This document shows, piece after piece, positions 42,822-50,884 of a stretch of DNA of 64,000 nt. The DNA comes from Brevibacillus aydinogluensis. Its GTDB lineage: Bacteria > Bacillota > Bacilli > Brevibacillales > Brevibacillaceae. The DNA is taken from the NCBI RefSeq assembly GCF_031954365.1, contig NZ_JAUSVZ010000013.1. The stretch is one strand, 5' to 3'. The position numbers and the translations under genes were made by a program. Position 1 is the stretch's first letter. Each line of letters opens with the position of its first letter. A model generated the notes under the pieces. That model saw only the letters and a program-made list of their open reading frames with translations, had not been told where the DNA came from and searched no databases.

Positions 42822-43388
42822 TTACTTCCGACTGTTGTAGCGGTTCATCACGAGCTCAAACGGTTCTCTCGTCCACATCGCGGCAGCCTCAGCTGCCTGC
42901 TCCACGGCAGCGTTGATCACCGGGCGCTCGGCGGCAGAAAAAGTCTGCAAAACGTAATCGCTTACACTCCTTCCCGGTTCGGGGCGACCGATGCCCACCT
43001 TGATTCGCTTGAACTCCTGGGTACCCATGTGCTGGATCAGCGATTTGATGCCGTTGTGTCCGCCAGCGCTGCCCTTTAACCGCAGGCGAAGCTGGCCGCA
43101 AGGCAGATCCAAATCGTCGTAAATTACCACAATATTATCCGGCGTCAGCTTGTAAAACGACAGCACCTCGATAACGGACTCCCCGGACAGATTCATGTAA
43201 GTCTGCGGTTTGACCAGCAGCACCTTTTCCCCTTCGATCCGGCCCTCGCCAACAATGGCGCGAAACTTGTGCTGTTGTACGGGAATGTTCCACTTATCGC
43301 TAATTTTATCTATGGCCATAAACCCTGCATTATGTCTTGTATCTTCATATTTTTTGCCGGGGTTGCCCAGCCCAATGATCACTTTCAC
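42822..43388 (-). CDS. pth: Peptidyl-tRNA hydrolase
   Basis: 188 aa. It releases peptides from drop-off peptidyl-tRNA. Family motifs: IIGLGNPGKKYEDTRHNAGFMAID (catalytic His near residue 20), KPQTYMNLSGESV, YDDLDLPCGQLRLRLKGSAGGHNGIKSL and FKRIKVGIGRP. GTG 43388 has GGAGGG upstream. It is spoVC in B. subtilis. Confidence 0.97.
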   Translation of the reverse strand: MKVIIGLGNPGKKYEDTRHNAGFMAIDKISDKWNIPVQQHKFRAIVGEGRIEGEKVLLVKPQTYMNLSGESVIEVLSFYKLTPDNIVVIYDDLDLPCGQLRLRLKGSAGGHNGIKSLIQHMGTQEFKRIKVGIGRPEPGRSVSDYVLQTFSAAERPVINAAVEQAAEAAAMWTREPFELVMNRYNSRK

Positions 43389-43458
43389 GGTTGTTCCCTC
43401 CTAACCTCCCCTCATTGTACATAGAAAACCAAGCTCCGCCAAGGCGGTGACACCTACA

Positions 43459-43483
43459 TAAAAAAGCCCCGAACATCCGGGGC
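43459..43483 (-). terminator. Terminator hairpin, copy with T-run (ctc side, distal)
   Basis: gccccgaacatccggggc (43466-43483) with six A on its left, giving TTTTTT on the minus strand. A near-identical hairpin lies at 43656-43673, on the other side of the intergenic repeat. Confidence 0.85.
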
Positions 43484-43484
43484 A

Positions 43485-43655
43485 CAGACTGAAGACAAAC
43501 GGTTCATTGAGTTAGCGTCCACAAAAAATGATTTCCAGGCCGAAAGGCCTGCCCATTCATCAACCGAAGCGGAAGACAATGTGCATCGCATGGAGGGATG
43601 GGCCAAGCGAGCGGGCCCGATCTCCCCTGCGCCGCGGACTTTGTCTACACGCTGA
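43485..43655 (-). repeat. Terminator-associated intergenic repeat, full copy (171 bp)
   Basis: The left end cagactgaagacaaa and right end tttgtctacacgctga are imperfect inverted repeats (12 of 15). Inside are a short hairpin caggccgaaaggcctg and the conserved block gggccaagcgagcgggccc, then ccgcggactttgtct. It has no coding capacity. It is flanked on both sides by copies of the local terminator hairpin. It shares its sequence with the copy at 60255-60595 and with fragments at 37634 and 18817. Confidence 0.85.
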
Positions 43656-43673
43656 GCCCCAAACATCCGGGGC
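43656..43673 (-). terminator. Terminator hairpin, second copy (ctc side, proximal)
   Basis: gccccaaacatccggggc, 10 bp past the ctc stop. It differs from the copy at 43466-43483 by one loop base and lacks a T-run, because the repeat element follows it on the minus strand. Confidence 0.8.
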
Positions 43674-43683
43674 AGGAGCCACT

Positions 43684-44307
43684 CTATGTGGTTTTGGCTT
43701 TCTCTGGCGGCGATCCGGCCTCTTCGGCCACAGCCTCGGCCGACTGTTCCGCCTCCACTGCTTCGTCCGACTTGGCCTTCACCGGCAGGATGCTTACAAC
43801 CACTTCCATCTCGTCAATCCCGAGATCGACGTCGGGCGGAATCTCCAGATCTTTGGCCAGCACCACGTCCCCGATGTTGAGGCCGTCGACATTGACGGTA
43901 AACGCTTCGGGAATGCTGCCGGGCAGGCAGGAGATTTCCACGCTGTGGCGGACCAAGGTGGCCACCCCCAGTTCCGGGTCACCCTCCAGCAGCACCGGGA
44001 CGCTGGTGTGCACTTTTTCATTCATATTGATTTTTTTGAAGTCAGCGTGAAGAATGTTGCCCTTCACGGGATGACGCTGCAGTTCGTAGACCATCACGGG
44101 GTGTTCGTTGCCGTTGACCACCAGCTTGAATGGCTTGTTGGTGGACTGATGGCGCAGGGCCTGATCCAGTTCCCGTCCATTCACCTGGATCGCCAGATTC
44201 TGGACGTCGCTTCCGTAGACGACAGCCGGGACCCAGCCCTGGCGTCGCAGTTCGTTGTTCGTCGGCTGTTCTCCCTTGCGGCGGATGATCGCCTTGATCG
44301 TTTCCAC
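43684..44307 (-). CDS. rplY: 50S ribosomal protein L25 / general stress protein Ctc
   Basis: 207 aa. The N-terminal L25 beta-barrel binds 5S rRNA (ELRRQGWVPAVVYG...NLAIQVN), and a C-terminal TL5/CTC domain follows (VPVLLEGDPELGV; IPPDVDLGIDEMEVVVSI), ending in an acidic, Ala-rich tail. B. subtilis ctc lies at the same place between pth and prs. GTG 44307 has GGAGG at 7 nt. A hairpin precedes the SD. Confidence 0.96.
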   Translation of the reverse strand: METIKAIIRRKGEQPTNNELRRQGWVPAVVYGSDVQNLAIQVNGRELDQALRHQSTNKPFKLVVNGNEHPVMVYELQRHPVKGNILHADFKKINMNEKVHTSVPVLLEGDPELGVATLVRHSVEISCLPGSIPEAFTVNVDGLNIGDVVLAKDLEIPPDVDLGIDEMEVVVSILPVKAKSDEAVEAEQSAEAVAEEAGSPPEKAKTT

Positions 44308-44322
44308 AAAAAAACCTCCTCT

Positions 44323-44360
44323 GGACAGCTAGCAGATTCTTCCTTCTCCCTAGCTTGTCC
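44323..44360 (-). promoter_or_regulatory. 5' UTR hairpin of rplY/ctc
   Basis: ggacagctag (44323-44332) pairs with ctagc-tgtcc (44350-44360, one bulged base) around a 17-nt loop. It lies just upstream of the SD. No T-run follows, so it is not a terminator. It could stabilise the mRNA or take part in ribosomal-protein feedback; this is inference. Confidence 0.45.
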
Positions 44361-44396
44361 AGCGGAGGCGTATTTCAATCGTCTGACCGGGTTGTA

Positions 44397-45347
44397 CTAA
44401 TCAAACAGCTTGCTGACAGACAGCTCTTCGTGAACGCGGATGATCGCTTCCCCGATAATCGGTGCCACAGACAGCACCTTGATCTTGTCGATCATCCGAT
44501 CCTGGCTCAACGGGATGGTGTTGGTCACTACCAATTCGCTAATCTTGGAATCGTTGATTCGCTGGATGGCCGGGCCGGACAGCACCGGATGCGTGCAGCA
44601 CGCGTACACGTCACGCGCACCTGCTTCCACCAGCGCGTTGGCCGCCAGCGTAATCGTGCCAGCCGTATCGATGATGTCGTCAATGATGATTGCTGTCTTA
44701 CCCTCGATGTTCCCGACGATGTTCATCACTTCTGCAACATTTGGCTCCGGACGGCGCTTGTCGATGATCGCAATCGGCGCTTCCAGGCGCTCCGCCAGCC
44801 TGCGGGCACGGGTTACGCCACCGTGGTCAGGCGAGACGACGACGATGTCCTGCAGGCCTTTTTCGGCAAAGTATTTCCCCAGAATCGGTACGCCCAACAG
44901 GTGGTCGACCGGGATGTCGAAAAAGCCCTGGATTTGCGTCGCGTGCAGGTCCATCGTGATGACGCGGTGCGCCCCTGCGGTCTCGATCAGATTGGCGACC
45001 AGTTTGGCCGTAATCGGATCGCGCGCGCGGGCTTTCCGGTCCTGACGGGCGTACCCGTAATACGGAATCACGACGTTGATGCTCTTGGCAGAGGCGCGTT
45101 TCAGCGCATCGACCATCACAAGCAGTTCCATCAGGTGTTCGTTAACGGGAGCACATGTTGGCTGAATCACAAACACGTCACAACCGCGAACGCTTTCGTT
45201 CAATTTGATTTGACACTCGCCGTCGCTGAAGCGGACTGCTTCCGCATTGCCCAGCGGTACACCGATGTGCTCCGCAATCTCTTTTGCCAGTTGGCGATTT
45301 GCGTTGCACGTAAAGACTTTCAGTTTGGGATCGCGGTAGTTAGCCAT
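44397..45347 (-). CDS. prs: Ribose-phosphate pyrophosphokinase
   Basis: 316 aa. It makes PRPP from ribose 5-phosphate and ATP. Signatures: FTCNANRQLAKEIAEHIGVPLG, FSDGECQIKLNESVRG, DLHATQIQGFFDIPVD, VVSPDHGGVTRARRLAERL and the PRPP loop IIIDDIIDTAGT. ATG 45347; the nearest G-rich SD is unusually far (about 14 nt). It follows glmU by 24 bp, as in B. subtilis. Confidence 0.97.
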   Translation of the reverse strand: MANYRDPKLKVFTCNANRQLAKEIAEHIGVPLGNAEAVRFSDGECQIKLNESVRGCDVFVIQPTCAPVNEHLMELLVMVDALKRASAKSINVVIPYYGYARQDRKARARDPITAKLVANLIETAGAHRVITMDLHATQIQGFFDIPVDHLLGVPILGKYFAEKGLQDIVVVSPDHGGVTRARRLAERLEAPIAIIDKRRPEPNVAEVMNIVGNIEGKTAIIIDDIIDTAGTITLAANALVEAGARDVYACCTHPVLSGPAIQRINDSKISELVVTNTIPLSQDRMIDKIKVLSVAPIIGEAIIRVHEELSVSKLFD

Positions 45348-45371
45348 GATAGTTAAAAAAACCCCCCGTTG

Positions 45372-46754
45372 TTAATCCTTCTTGCCTTTGCGTGGCAGTT
45401 TGTTAGCATAACCCGGCTTGTTTATCTGACGCTCTCGAGCAATGGCCAGCGCTTCGTCCGGCACGTCCTGTGTAATGGTGGAACCCGCTGCTACATACGC
45501 TTGTTGTCCCACAGTAACCGGCGCAACGAGATTGGTGTTGCAGCCAATAAAAGAGCCGTCCATTACGACTGTTTTGTGTTTGACGGCGCCGTCATAGTTG
45601 ACCGTAATCGTACCGCAGCCGATGTTGACACCCTCGCCAATCTCGGCGTCGCCTACGTAGCTGAGGTGCGGTACCTTGGTGCCTTTGCCGATTTTCGCAT
45701 TTTTCAGTTCGACAAAGTCGCCGATTTTGACACTCGGGCCAATTTCCGTTCCCGGCCGCACATAAGCAAACGGTCCGACCGTGGAGTCTGCTTCCACACG
45801 AGCGTCGACCATGACGGAGTAGGAGATGGTGACACGGTCTGCCACCTGCACATTGCTCAAATCCGCCTGCGGACCAATCACGCAATCGGCGCCGATGGTT
45901 GTCCCTGCGCGCAAATACGTTCCGGGCTGAATCACCGTATCCGCACCGATCACCACGTCCGCTTCGATGTACGTGGATGCGGGGTCGACAATGGTCACGC
46001 CGTTTTTCATATGGCGCACGGCGATGCGTTTGCGCATGTATGCTTCGGCTTCGGCCAGCTGCGAGCGGTCGTTGACGCCCATCGTTTCATCCGGGTCAAC
46101 CGCTTCAAACGCGGCCACCTTTTCTCCTGCTTCCCGCAGAATGCCGATACAATCCGTCACATAGTATTCACCTTGAGCGTTGTCATTTTTCACTTGTGCC
46201 AAGGCTTTCAATAATTTTTGATTGTCAAAACAGTATATGCCTGTGTTGATTTCTCTGATCGCCCGTTCCTCTGGAGTTGCGTCCTTGTGCTCGACGATTG
46301 CCTGCACCTCACCTGTTTCACTGCGCACGATGCGTCCGTAACCGGTCGGGTCCGGGACGACAGCAGTCAGTACAGTTGCAGCTGCCTGCTGCTCTTCGTG
46401 ATAGCGCAAGAGGGCAGTGAGCGTCTCCTCGGACAGGAGGGGTACATCTCCGTACAAAATAAACGTAGTTCCTTCTTTCGCCTGCAAAAACGGTACCGCC
46501 TGCTGTACGGCATGAGCCGTACCCAACTGTTCCTTCTGCAAAGCGTACATGACGCGGTCGCCCAATCTGGAACGAACAGCGTCAGCACCATGACCTACGA
46601 CGACGATGACATCCTCCACCCGCATGGAAGCCAGCGTGTCCACCACATGCTGGACCATGGGCTTGCCGCAGACGGGGTGAAGAACTTTGTACAGCTTCGA
46701 TTTCATCCGCGTTCCCTGACCGGCAGCCAGTACCACGGCATGGATCTTAGACAT
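45372..46754 (-). CDS. glmU: Bifunctional GlmU (UDP-GlcNAc pyrophosphorylase / GlcN-1-P acetyltransferase)
   Basis: 460 aa. The N-terminal uridyltransferase (VVLAAGQGTRMKSKLYKVLHP; LYGDVPLLSEETL; EINTGIYCFD) is followed by a left-handed beta-helix acetyltransferase of hexapeptide repeats (IGADTVIQPGTYLRAGTTIG; KHKTVVMDGSFIGCNTNLVAPV). It makes UDP-GlcNAc for the wall. ATG 46754 has GGAGGG, and a clear promoter lies upstream. Confidence 0.97.
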   Translation of the reverse strand: MSKIHAVVLAAGQGTRMKSKLYKVLHPVCGKPMVQHVVDTLASMRVEDVIVVVGHGADAVRSRLGDRVMYALQKEQLGTAHAVQQAVPFLQAKEGTTFILYGDVPLLSEETLTALLRYHEEQQAAATVLTAVVPDPTGYGRIVRSETGEVQAIVEHKDATPEERAIREINTGIYCFDNQKLLKALAQVKNDNAQGEYYVTDCIGILREAGEKVAAFEAVDPDETMGVNDRSQLAEAEAYMRKRIAVRHMKNGVTIVDPASTYIEADVVIGADTVIQPGTYLRAGTTIGADCVIGPQADLSNVQVADRVTISYSVMVDARVEADSTVGPFAYVRPGTEIGPSVKIGDFVELKNAKIGKGTKVPHLSYVGDAEIGEGVNIGCGTITVNYDGAVKHKTVVMDGSFIGCNTNLVAPVTVGQQAYVAAGSTITQDVPDEALAIARERQINKPGYANKLPRKGKKD

Positions 46755-46785
46755 GTCAACCCTCCAACGTATAAGTTCCACAATG

Positions 46786-46814
46786 ACTATATCTTAATCA
46801 AATGGTGATTTCAA
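46786..46814 (-). promoter_or_regulatory. Sigma-A promoter of glmU-prs
   Basis: TTGAAA (46814-46809), 17-nt spacer, TATAGT (46791-46786). It lies 32 bp upstream of the glmU ATG. Confidence 0.75.
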
Positions 46815-47012
46815 GACGGTAGGCACTGGTTTCCCATGGCGATTTTTAGTCGTTTGACGCCTGTTTCCCACCTGGATTATGATGGGAAGTGAACCGAGAG
46901 CGGGTCTTCAAGGGAATTGTCAGTCTCTTGCGAAAATATAAATGTAACATTTTTGACATTTTTCCCAACTCCGCCCTCCGTGTTCTGACCGTTACATGAC
47001 AAGGCAAGGGGG

Positions 47013-48038
47013 ATGGTGGCGTTGAGCGCTGGCGTATACATGTTGACCGGGTATCTGGGCAGCGGAAAGACGACGCTGTTACAAAAACTGCTGGCCTATC
47101 TGCAAAGCCAGGATGGTCGGGTCGTGGTCCTGATGAATGAGATGGGCGAGGAAGACATCGACGGCGAGCAGATTCAGGGTTTTGGCTTTCCGGTAAAAAA
47201 GCTTCTGGACGGCTGCATCTGCTGCTCCATTCGCGGGGAGCTGACGGAAGGTCTGAAGGACATTCTCGCTTCCTTTGAGCCTGACCACATCCTGATCGAA
47301 ACCACCGGCGTGGCCGATCCGGTCGATGTGGTGGACGCACTGACACATCCGGAGCTTTACGACAGATTGGAGCTCAAGGGAATCATCAGCGTCGTGGACG
47401 CGTCCCGCTTCCGCAGCCTTATCTCCCGTTTTCAGTCGAGCAGCACGCTGGTCAAGACGATCCGCAACCAGGTGAAGTACGCCGATTTGCTTCTATTAAA
47501 TAAAATCGATCTGGTCACCCCGGATGTGTTGGAAAAAGTAAAGGCCAAGCTGCTGGAGCTGAATCCGCACGCTCCGATCCACCAGACGATCCAGAGCGAC
47601 ATGGACCTGCGGGAACTGTTGAACATCAAACGCGCCGCCGAACGCAGTGCAGCCATACAGGCCCGGGACAAGGCCGGCACTCCTGTGCAAAAAAGCATAG
47701 GACGAATGTCCACCCTGGATAAAGTAAAACGATCGCTCGGCTTCTCAGCCGGTCAGCCGTCGCTGTACAACAGCATCGAAACCTTTTCCTACCATTTTAC
47801 TGGACCGGTAGACGCAGACAAGTTTGAGGATTTTCTCTGGGATCTGCCGAAAAACGTCTACCGCGCCAAAGGGTACGTGCTGTTTAAAGGAAGGAAGGAA
47901 CTGATTTCATTTCAGCACACCGAAAACCAGGTGCACCTGTTTCCGTTCGAAAACTTCGGTCCGAAGATGGTAGCCGTCTTTATCGGCGAAGGATTGGACA
48001 GGGAAAAAATCATAGCCGATCTGGGGGCCTGCTATTAG
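47013..48038 (+). CDS. G3E-family GTPase (CobW/COG0523-like)
   Basis: 341 aa from the first ATG. P-loop GYLGSGKTTLLQKLL, the metal-binding signature GCICCSI typical of COG0523 metallochaperones, ETTGVADP, and NKIDLV (NKxD). A CobW C-terminal domain follows (AKGYVLFKGRKELISFQ). These proteins deliver metals, often zinc, to enzymes. The ATG at 47013 touches the GGGGG SD; TTG 47022 (9-nt spacing) may be the true start. No Zur box was found in 46815-47012. It is a + strand gene inserted between glmU and spoVG. Confidence 0.88.
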   Translation: MVALSAGVYMLTGYLGSGKTTLLQKLLAYLQSQDGRVVVLMNEMGEEDIDGEQIQGFGFPVKKLLDGCICCSIRGELTEGLKDILASFEPDHILIETTGVADPVDVVDALTHPELYDRLELKGIISVVDASRFRSLISRFQSSSTLVKTIRNQVKYADLLLLNKIDLVTPDVLEKVKAKLLELNPHAPIHQTIQSDMDLRELLNIKRAAERSAAIQARDKAGTPVQKSIGRMSTLDKVKRSLGFSAGQPSLYNSIETFSYHFTGPVDADKFEDFLWDLPKNVYRAKGYVLFKGRKELISFQHTENQVHLFPFENFGPKMVAVFIGEGLDREKIIADLGACY

Positions 48039-48112
48039 CGGCGAAAACGGCAACAGGACCGGGACCGGTGGAACAGCCTCGCCTGGCTTTTCGTCCGGCT
48101 GCTTCGGCAAGA

Positions 48113-48148
48113 ACAAAGCACCCAGTCGTCGAGACCGGGTGCTTTTTG
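48113..48148. terminator. Bidirectional terminator between the G3E GTPase gene and spoVG
   Basis: AAAGCACCC (48115-48123) and GGGTGCTTT (48137-48145), a perfect 9-bp stem with A on the left and T on the right. It serves both converging genes. Confidence 0.9.
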
Positions 48149-48159
48149 CTGGACTTGAA

Positions 48160-48447
48160 TCAAGCGCCTGCTTCGATGGTGTTCTCTTCTTCCTGACCGA
48201 CGCGCTCGTATTCAGCCAGCACAGCAGCCTGAATCTTTTCGCGCGTGGCAGAGGAGATCGGATGTGCGATGTCGCGGAACTCCCCATCCGGGGTGCGTTT
48301 GCTGGGCATCGCAACAAACATGCCATTGTTCCCGTCAATGACACGGATATCATGAACCACGAATTCATGGTCAATCGTAATGGACGCAATGGCTTTCATT
48401 CTACCATCCGTATTCACTCGGCGAAGTCTTACGTCTGTTACTTCCAT
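48160..48447 (-). CDS. spoVG: Regulator SpoVG
   Basis: 95 aa. A small RNA- or DNA-binding regulator of septation and sporulation: MEVTDVRLRRVNTDGRMKAIASITIDHEFVVHDIRVIDGN...FVAMPSKRTPDGEFRDIAHPI. ATG 48447 has AGGGAG. A sigma-H-type promoter lies upstream, as in B. subtilis. The G3E GTPase gene separates it from glmU. Confidence 0.97.
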   Translation of the reverse strand: MEVTDVRLRRVNTDGRMKAIASITIDHEFVVHDIRVIDGNNGMFVAMPSKRTPDGEFRDIAHPISSATREKIQAAVLAEYERVGQEEENTIEAGA

Positions 48448-48484
48448 TAAGTTCACTCCCTTTATCTATCAAAGCGTTTAGGAT

Positions 48485-48514
48485 TATTTCCACGCTCTGG
48501 GTAAATATTCCTGC
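48485..48514 (-). promoter_or_regulatory. Sigma-H-type promoter of spoVG
   Basis: GCAGGAATA (48514-48506), 12-nt spacer, GTGGAAATA (48493-48485). The -35 fits the sigma-H pattern RNAGGAWWW perfectly and the -10 (RNNGAATWW) at all but one position. A/T-rich sequence just upstream (48521-48550) resembles the B. subtilis spoVG upstream box. Confidence 0.82.
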
Positions 48515-48575
48515 TGGGTTACCGAATTTTTGAAAAAAAAAACGATAATTTTTCTCTCCCCTGCGGGACAAATGC

Positions 48576-48612
48576 GCAAAAAACAAGTCCGACACGGCCT
48601 GGTGTCGGACTT
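48576..48612 (-). terminator. Rho-independent terminator after ridA
   Basis: An 11-bp perfect stem (arms 48585-48595 and 48602-48612), followed on the minus strand by TGTTTTTTG. Confidence 0.9.
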
Positions 48613-48637
48613 TTTGATTATTCTACACGATTCTCCA

Positions 48638-49021
48638 TTATTCTCCTGCGTACGCAATGACTTCGATTTCCACCTTGACGTCGCGCGGCAGACGAGCCAC
48701 TTCCACCGTAGAACGGGCCGGTTTGTGATCGCCAAAGTATTCGGCGTACACGTCGTTCAGCCGGCCAAAATCGTTCATGTCCTTGATAAACACAGTCGCT
48801 TTCACCACATCAGCGAGCGACAGCCCGGCTTCGGCCAGGATCGCCTTGATGTTGGCAAACACCTGGTGCGCCTGGTCCACGATATCCCCTTCGACCAGGG
48901 TGCCGTCCGGGCGCAGCGGGATTTGACCGGATGCATACAGAAACGGGCCTGCCTTGACCGCCTGGCTGTACGGACCGATTGCCGCCGGCGCCTTGTCCGT
49001 CGAAACAAATGAAATCGCCAT
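48638..49021 (-). CDS. ridA: RidA/YabJ enamine/imine deaminase
   Basis: 127 aa. YjgF/RidA family: KAPAAIGPYSQAVKAGPFLYASGQI, the substrate-anchoring Arg in KPARSTVEVARLP, and the C-terminal EIEVIAY. It hydrolyses reactive 2-aminoacrylate. It lies 8 bp after purR, as yabJ does in B. subtilis. ATG 49021 has GAGGAG upstream. Confidence 0.96.
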   Translation of the reverse strand: MAISFVSTDKAPAAIGPYSQAVKAGPFLYASGQIPLRPDGTLVEGDIVDQAHQVFANIKAILAEAGLSLADVVKATVFIKDMNDFGRLNDVYAEYFGDHKPARSTVEVARLPRDVKVEIEVIAYAGE

Positions 49022-49028
49022 CTGTTCA

Positions 49029-49859
49029 TTACTCCTCTCTGTTGTGAAAATAACTGCCCAGCTCGATCTCGATTTGCTTGCCCTTCACATCCACATCGCG
49101 CAGCTTGGCCAGCGAAACGTACTCGTCCACGAGACGATCCGTGACGTCAGCCGTCTCCACCAACACGCCGCAGCCCACCACAGTGGCGCGGAACTCCTGC
49201 AGGAGATCGATCATGCCGCGAATCGTGCCGCCGGCCTTCATGAAATCGTCGACGATCAGGACACGGGACTGTTCGGCCAGCGCGCGGCGGGCAAGCGACA
49301 TCGTCTGAATGCGCTTGCTCGAGCCGGACACGTAATTGATGCTGACCACGGATCCTTCCGTCACCTTGTTGTCGCGCCGAACGATCACAACTGGCACGTT
49401 CAGATAGGCGGCCGTTGCGTAGGCGAGCGGAATCCCCTTGGTTTCCACCGTCATGACCACTTCCACGTTCTTTTCGGCAAAGGCGGTGGCAAACAGCTTG
49501 CCGATCCGGGCCATGGTGGCCGGATGGCCGAGGATGTCAGACATGTACAGGTAGCCGCCCGGCAGCAGGCGGTCGGGATTTTCCAAATGGCCGATCAGTT
49601 CGCGCATGAAGTGAAGGGCCTGTTCCGTCTTCATCTGAGGAATGTACTTCACGCCGCCAGCCGCTCCCGCTACCGTTCGCAGCGCACCCACACCCTGGCT
49701 CTCAAACGCTTCCTTGATAATGGACAAGTCTTCGCTGATGGACGACTTTGCCGCTCCGTACTGTTCGGCAAACATGGTGAGTGGAATCAGCGTGTGGGGA
49801 TGGGCGAGCAAGTGCTGCGTCATGTCGACCAGACGCGCACTTCTGCGCATTTTCTTCAT
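49029..49859 (-). CDS. purR: Purine repressor PurR
   Basis: 276 aa. The Gram-positive PurR has an N-terminal winged helix (RRSARLVDMTQHLLAHPHTLIPLTMFAEQYGAAKSSISEDL) and a C-terminal PRTase-like domain with the PRPP-binding loop VLIVDDFMKAGGTIRGMID. It represses purine genes and is relieved by PRPP. ATG 49859 has GGAGG. A PurBox-like sequence lies in its own promoter region, suggesting autoregulation. Confidence 0.96.
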   Translation of the reverse strand: MKKMRRSARLVDMTQHLLAHPHTLIPLTMFAEQYGAAKSSISEDLSIIKEAFESQGVGALRTVAGAAGGVKYIPQMKTEQALHFMRELIGHLENPDRLLPGGYLYMSDILGHPATMARIGKLFATAFAEKNVEVVMTVETKGIPLAYATAAYLNVPVVIVRRDNKVTEGSVVSINYVSGSSKRIQTMSLARRALAEQSRVLIVDDFMKAGGTIRGMIDLLQEFRATVVGCGVLVETADVTDRLVDEYVSLAKLRDVDVKGKQIEIELGSYFHNREE

Positions 49860-49874
49860 GATTCTTCCTCCAAA

Positions 49875-49925
49875 AAAACCGAATATTATGGTGCTAATTT
49901 ATCATTTCCATACGGGATCATGCAA
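49875..49925 (-). promoter_or_regulatory. purR promoter with a PurBox half-site
   Basis: TTGCAT (49925-49920), 18-nt spacer and TAAATT (49901-49896); the -35 overlaps the ispE stop. On the + strand aaaaccgaatatt (49875-49887) matches the remembered PurBox AWWWCCGAACWWT at 12 of 13 positions. No second half-site was found. Confidence 0.55.
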
Positions 49926-50796
49926 GCATTTCCCCATCAGGCATCCCCAGCATGCGGGCCACGAACACGTCTTTGACAAATCCGCGCAGCGCGTTGTAGA
50001 TACGGTGGACCTTCGCTTCCTTTTGCACGAGGGCGAACACGGTCGGTCCGCTCCCCGACATCAGCACCCCGTCCGCTCCCGACTGTTCCATCAGCTCCTT
50101 GATCTGCCGGACCTGCGGGTGCATGTCCAACGTCACCTCTTCCAGCACGTTACCCATGGAGCGGCACATCAGTGAAAAATCCTGTTCGCGAATCGACCTG
50201 ATCATTTGCTCTGTGGAAGGATGGCGGGCGATCTCCTGAACGCGCAATCGGCCGTACACGTCAGCCGTGGAGACCCCGATCGGCGGTTTCGCCAATATGA
50301 CCCAGCAAGGAGCGGGAGCCGGCAAATGGGTGATCTGCTCGCCTCTCCCCCTGGCGAGTGCCGTGCCGCCGTAGACGCAAAACGGCACATCGGACCCGAT
50401 TTCCGCCCCGATGGCGGCCAGCTCGTCCAGACTCAGCCCGAGATTCCAAAGCTTGTTTAGGCCGCGCAGGGCGGCTGCCGCGTCACTGCTTCCTCCGGCC
50501 AGTCCGGCGGCTACCGGAATCTGTTTGTCAATATGCACATGTACGCCCTGGCGTACCTGATAGCGTTCACGCAGCAGCACCGCCGCCTTGTAGGCGTGGT
50601 TGCGTATGTCGTCCGGTACAAAACTGGCAGAGCAGTCCAGCGTAATGGCGCCGTCCTGGCGCAAGGTCAGGTCTACGCGATCCGCCAAGTCCACTGTGGT
50701 CATCACCATTTCCACTTCGTGATAACCGTCCGGCCGTTTGGCCAGCACGTCGAGAGTCAGGTTGATTTTGGCGGGCGCTTTGACCGAGATACGCAT
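49918..50796 (-). CDS. ispE: 4-diphosphocytidyl-2-C-methyl-D-erythritol kinase
   Basis: 292 aa. GHMP kinase of the MEP isoprenoid pathway: APAKINLTLDV at the N-terminus, the ATP loop PVAAGLAGGSSDAAAALRGL, and MSGSGPTVFAL near the C-terminus. ATG 50796 follows GAGGTG; the GTG three codons upstream is less likely. It lies upstream of purR, as in B. subtilis. Confidence 0.97.
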   Translation of the reverse strand: MRISVKAPAKINLTLDVLAKRPDGYHEVEMVMTTVDLADRVDLTLRQDGAITLDCSASFVPDDIRNHAYKAAVLLRERYQVRQGVHVHIDKQIPVAAGLAGGSSDAAAALRGLNKLWNLGLSLDELAAIGAEIGSDVPFCVYGGTALARGRGEQITHLPAPAPCWVILAKPPIGVSTADVYGRLRVQEIARHPSTEQMIRSIREQDFSLMCRSMGNVLEEVTLDMHPQVRQIKELMEQSGADGVLMSGSGPTVFALVQKEAKVHRIYNALRGFVKDVFVARMLGMPDGEMLA

Positions 50797-50884
50797 GTTG
50801 TTCACCTCTGCCTACGTTCAGATTTTCTAGTCTCTTATTGTAGCACAGGGGTTCTCTGCCGTGCCAGTTGGACGGAAGAAAAGC

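Noticed and set aside
46815..47012. Zur box upstream of the G3E GTPase
   Set aside because: No stretch resembles AAATCGTAAT or its complement; A/T-rich sequence near 46935 lacks the dyad.
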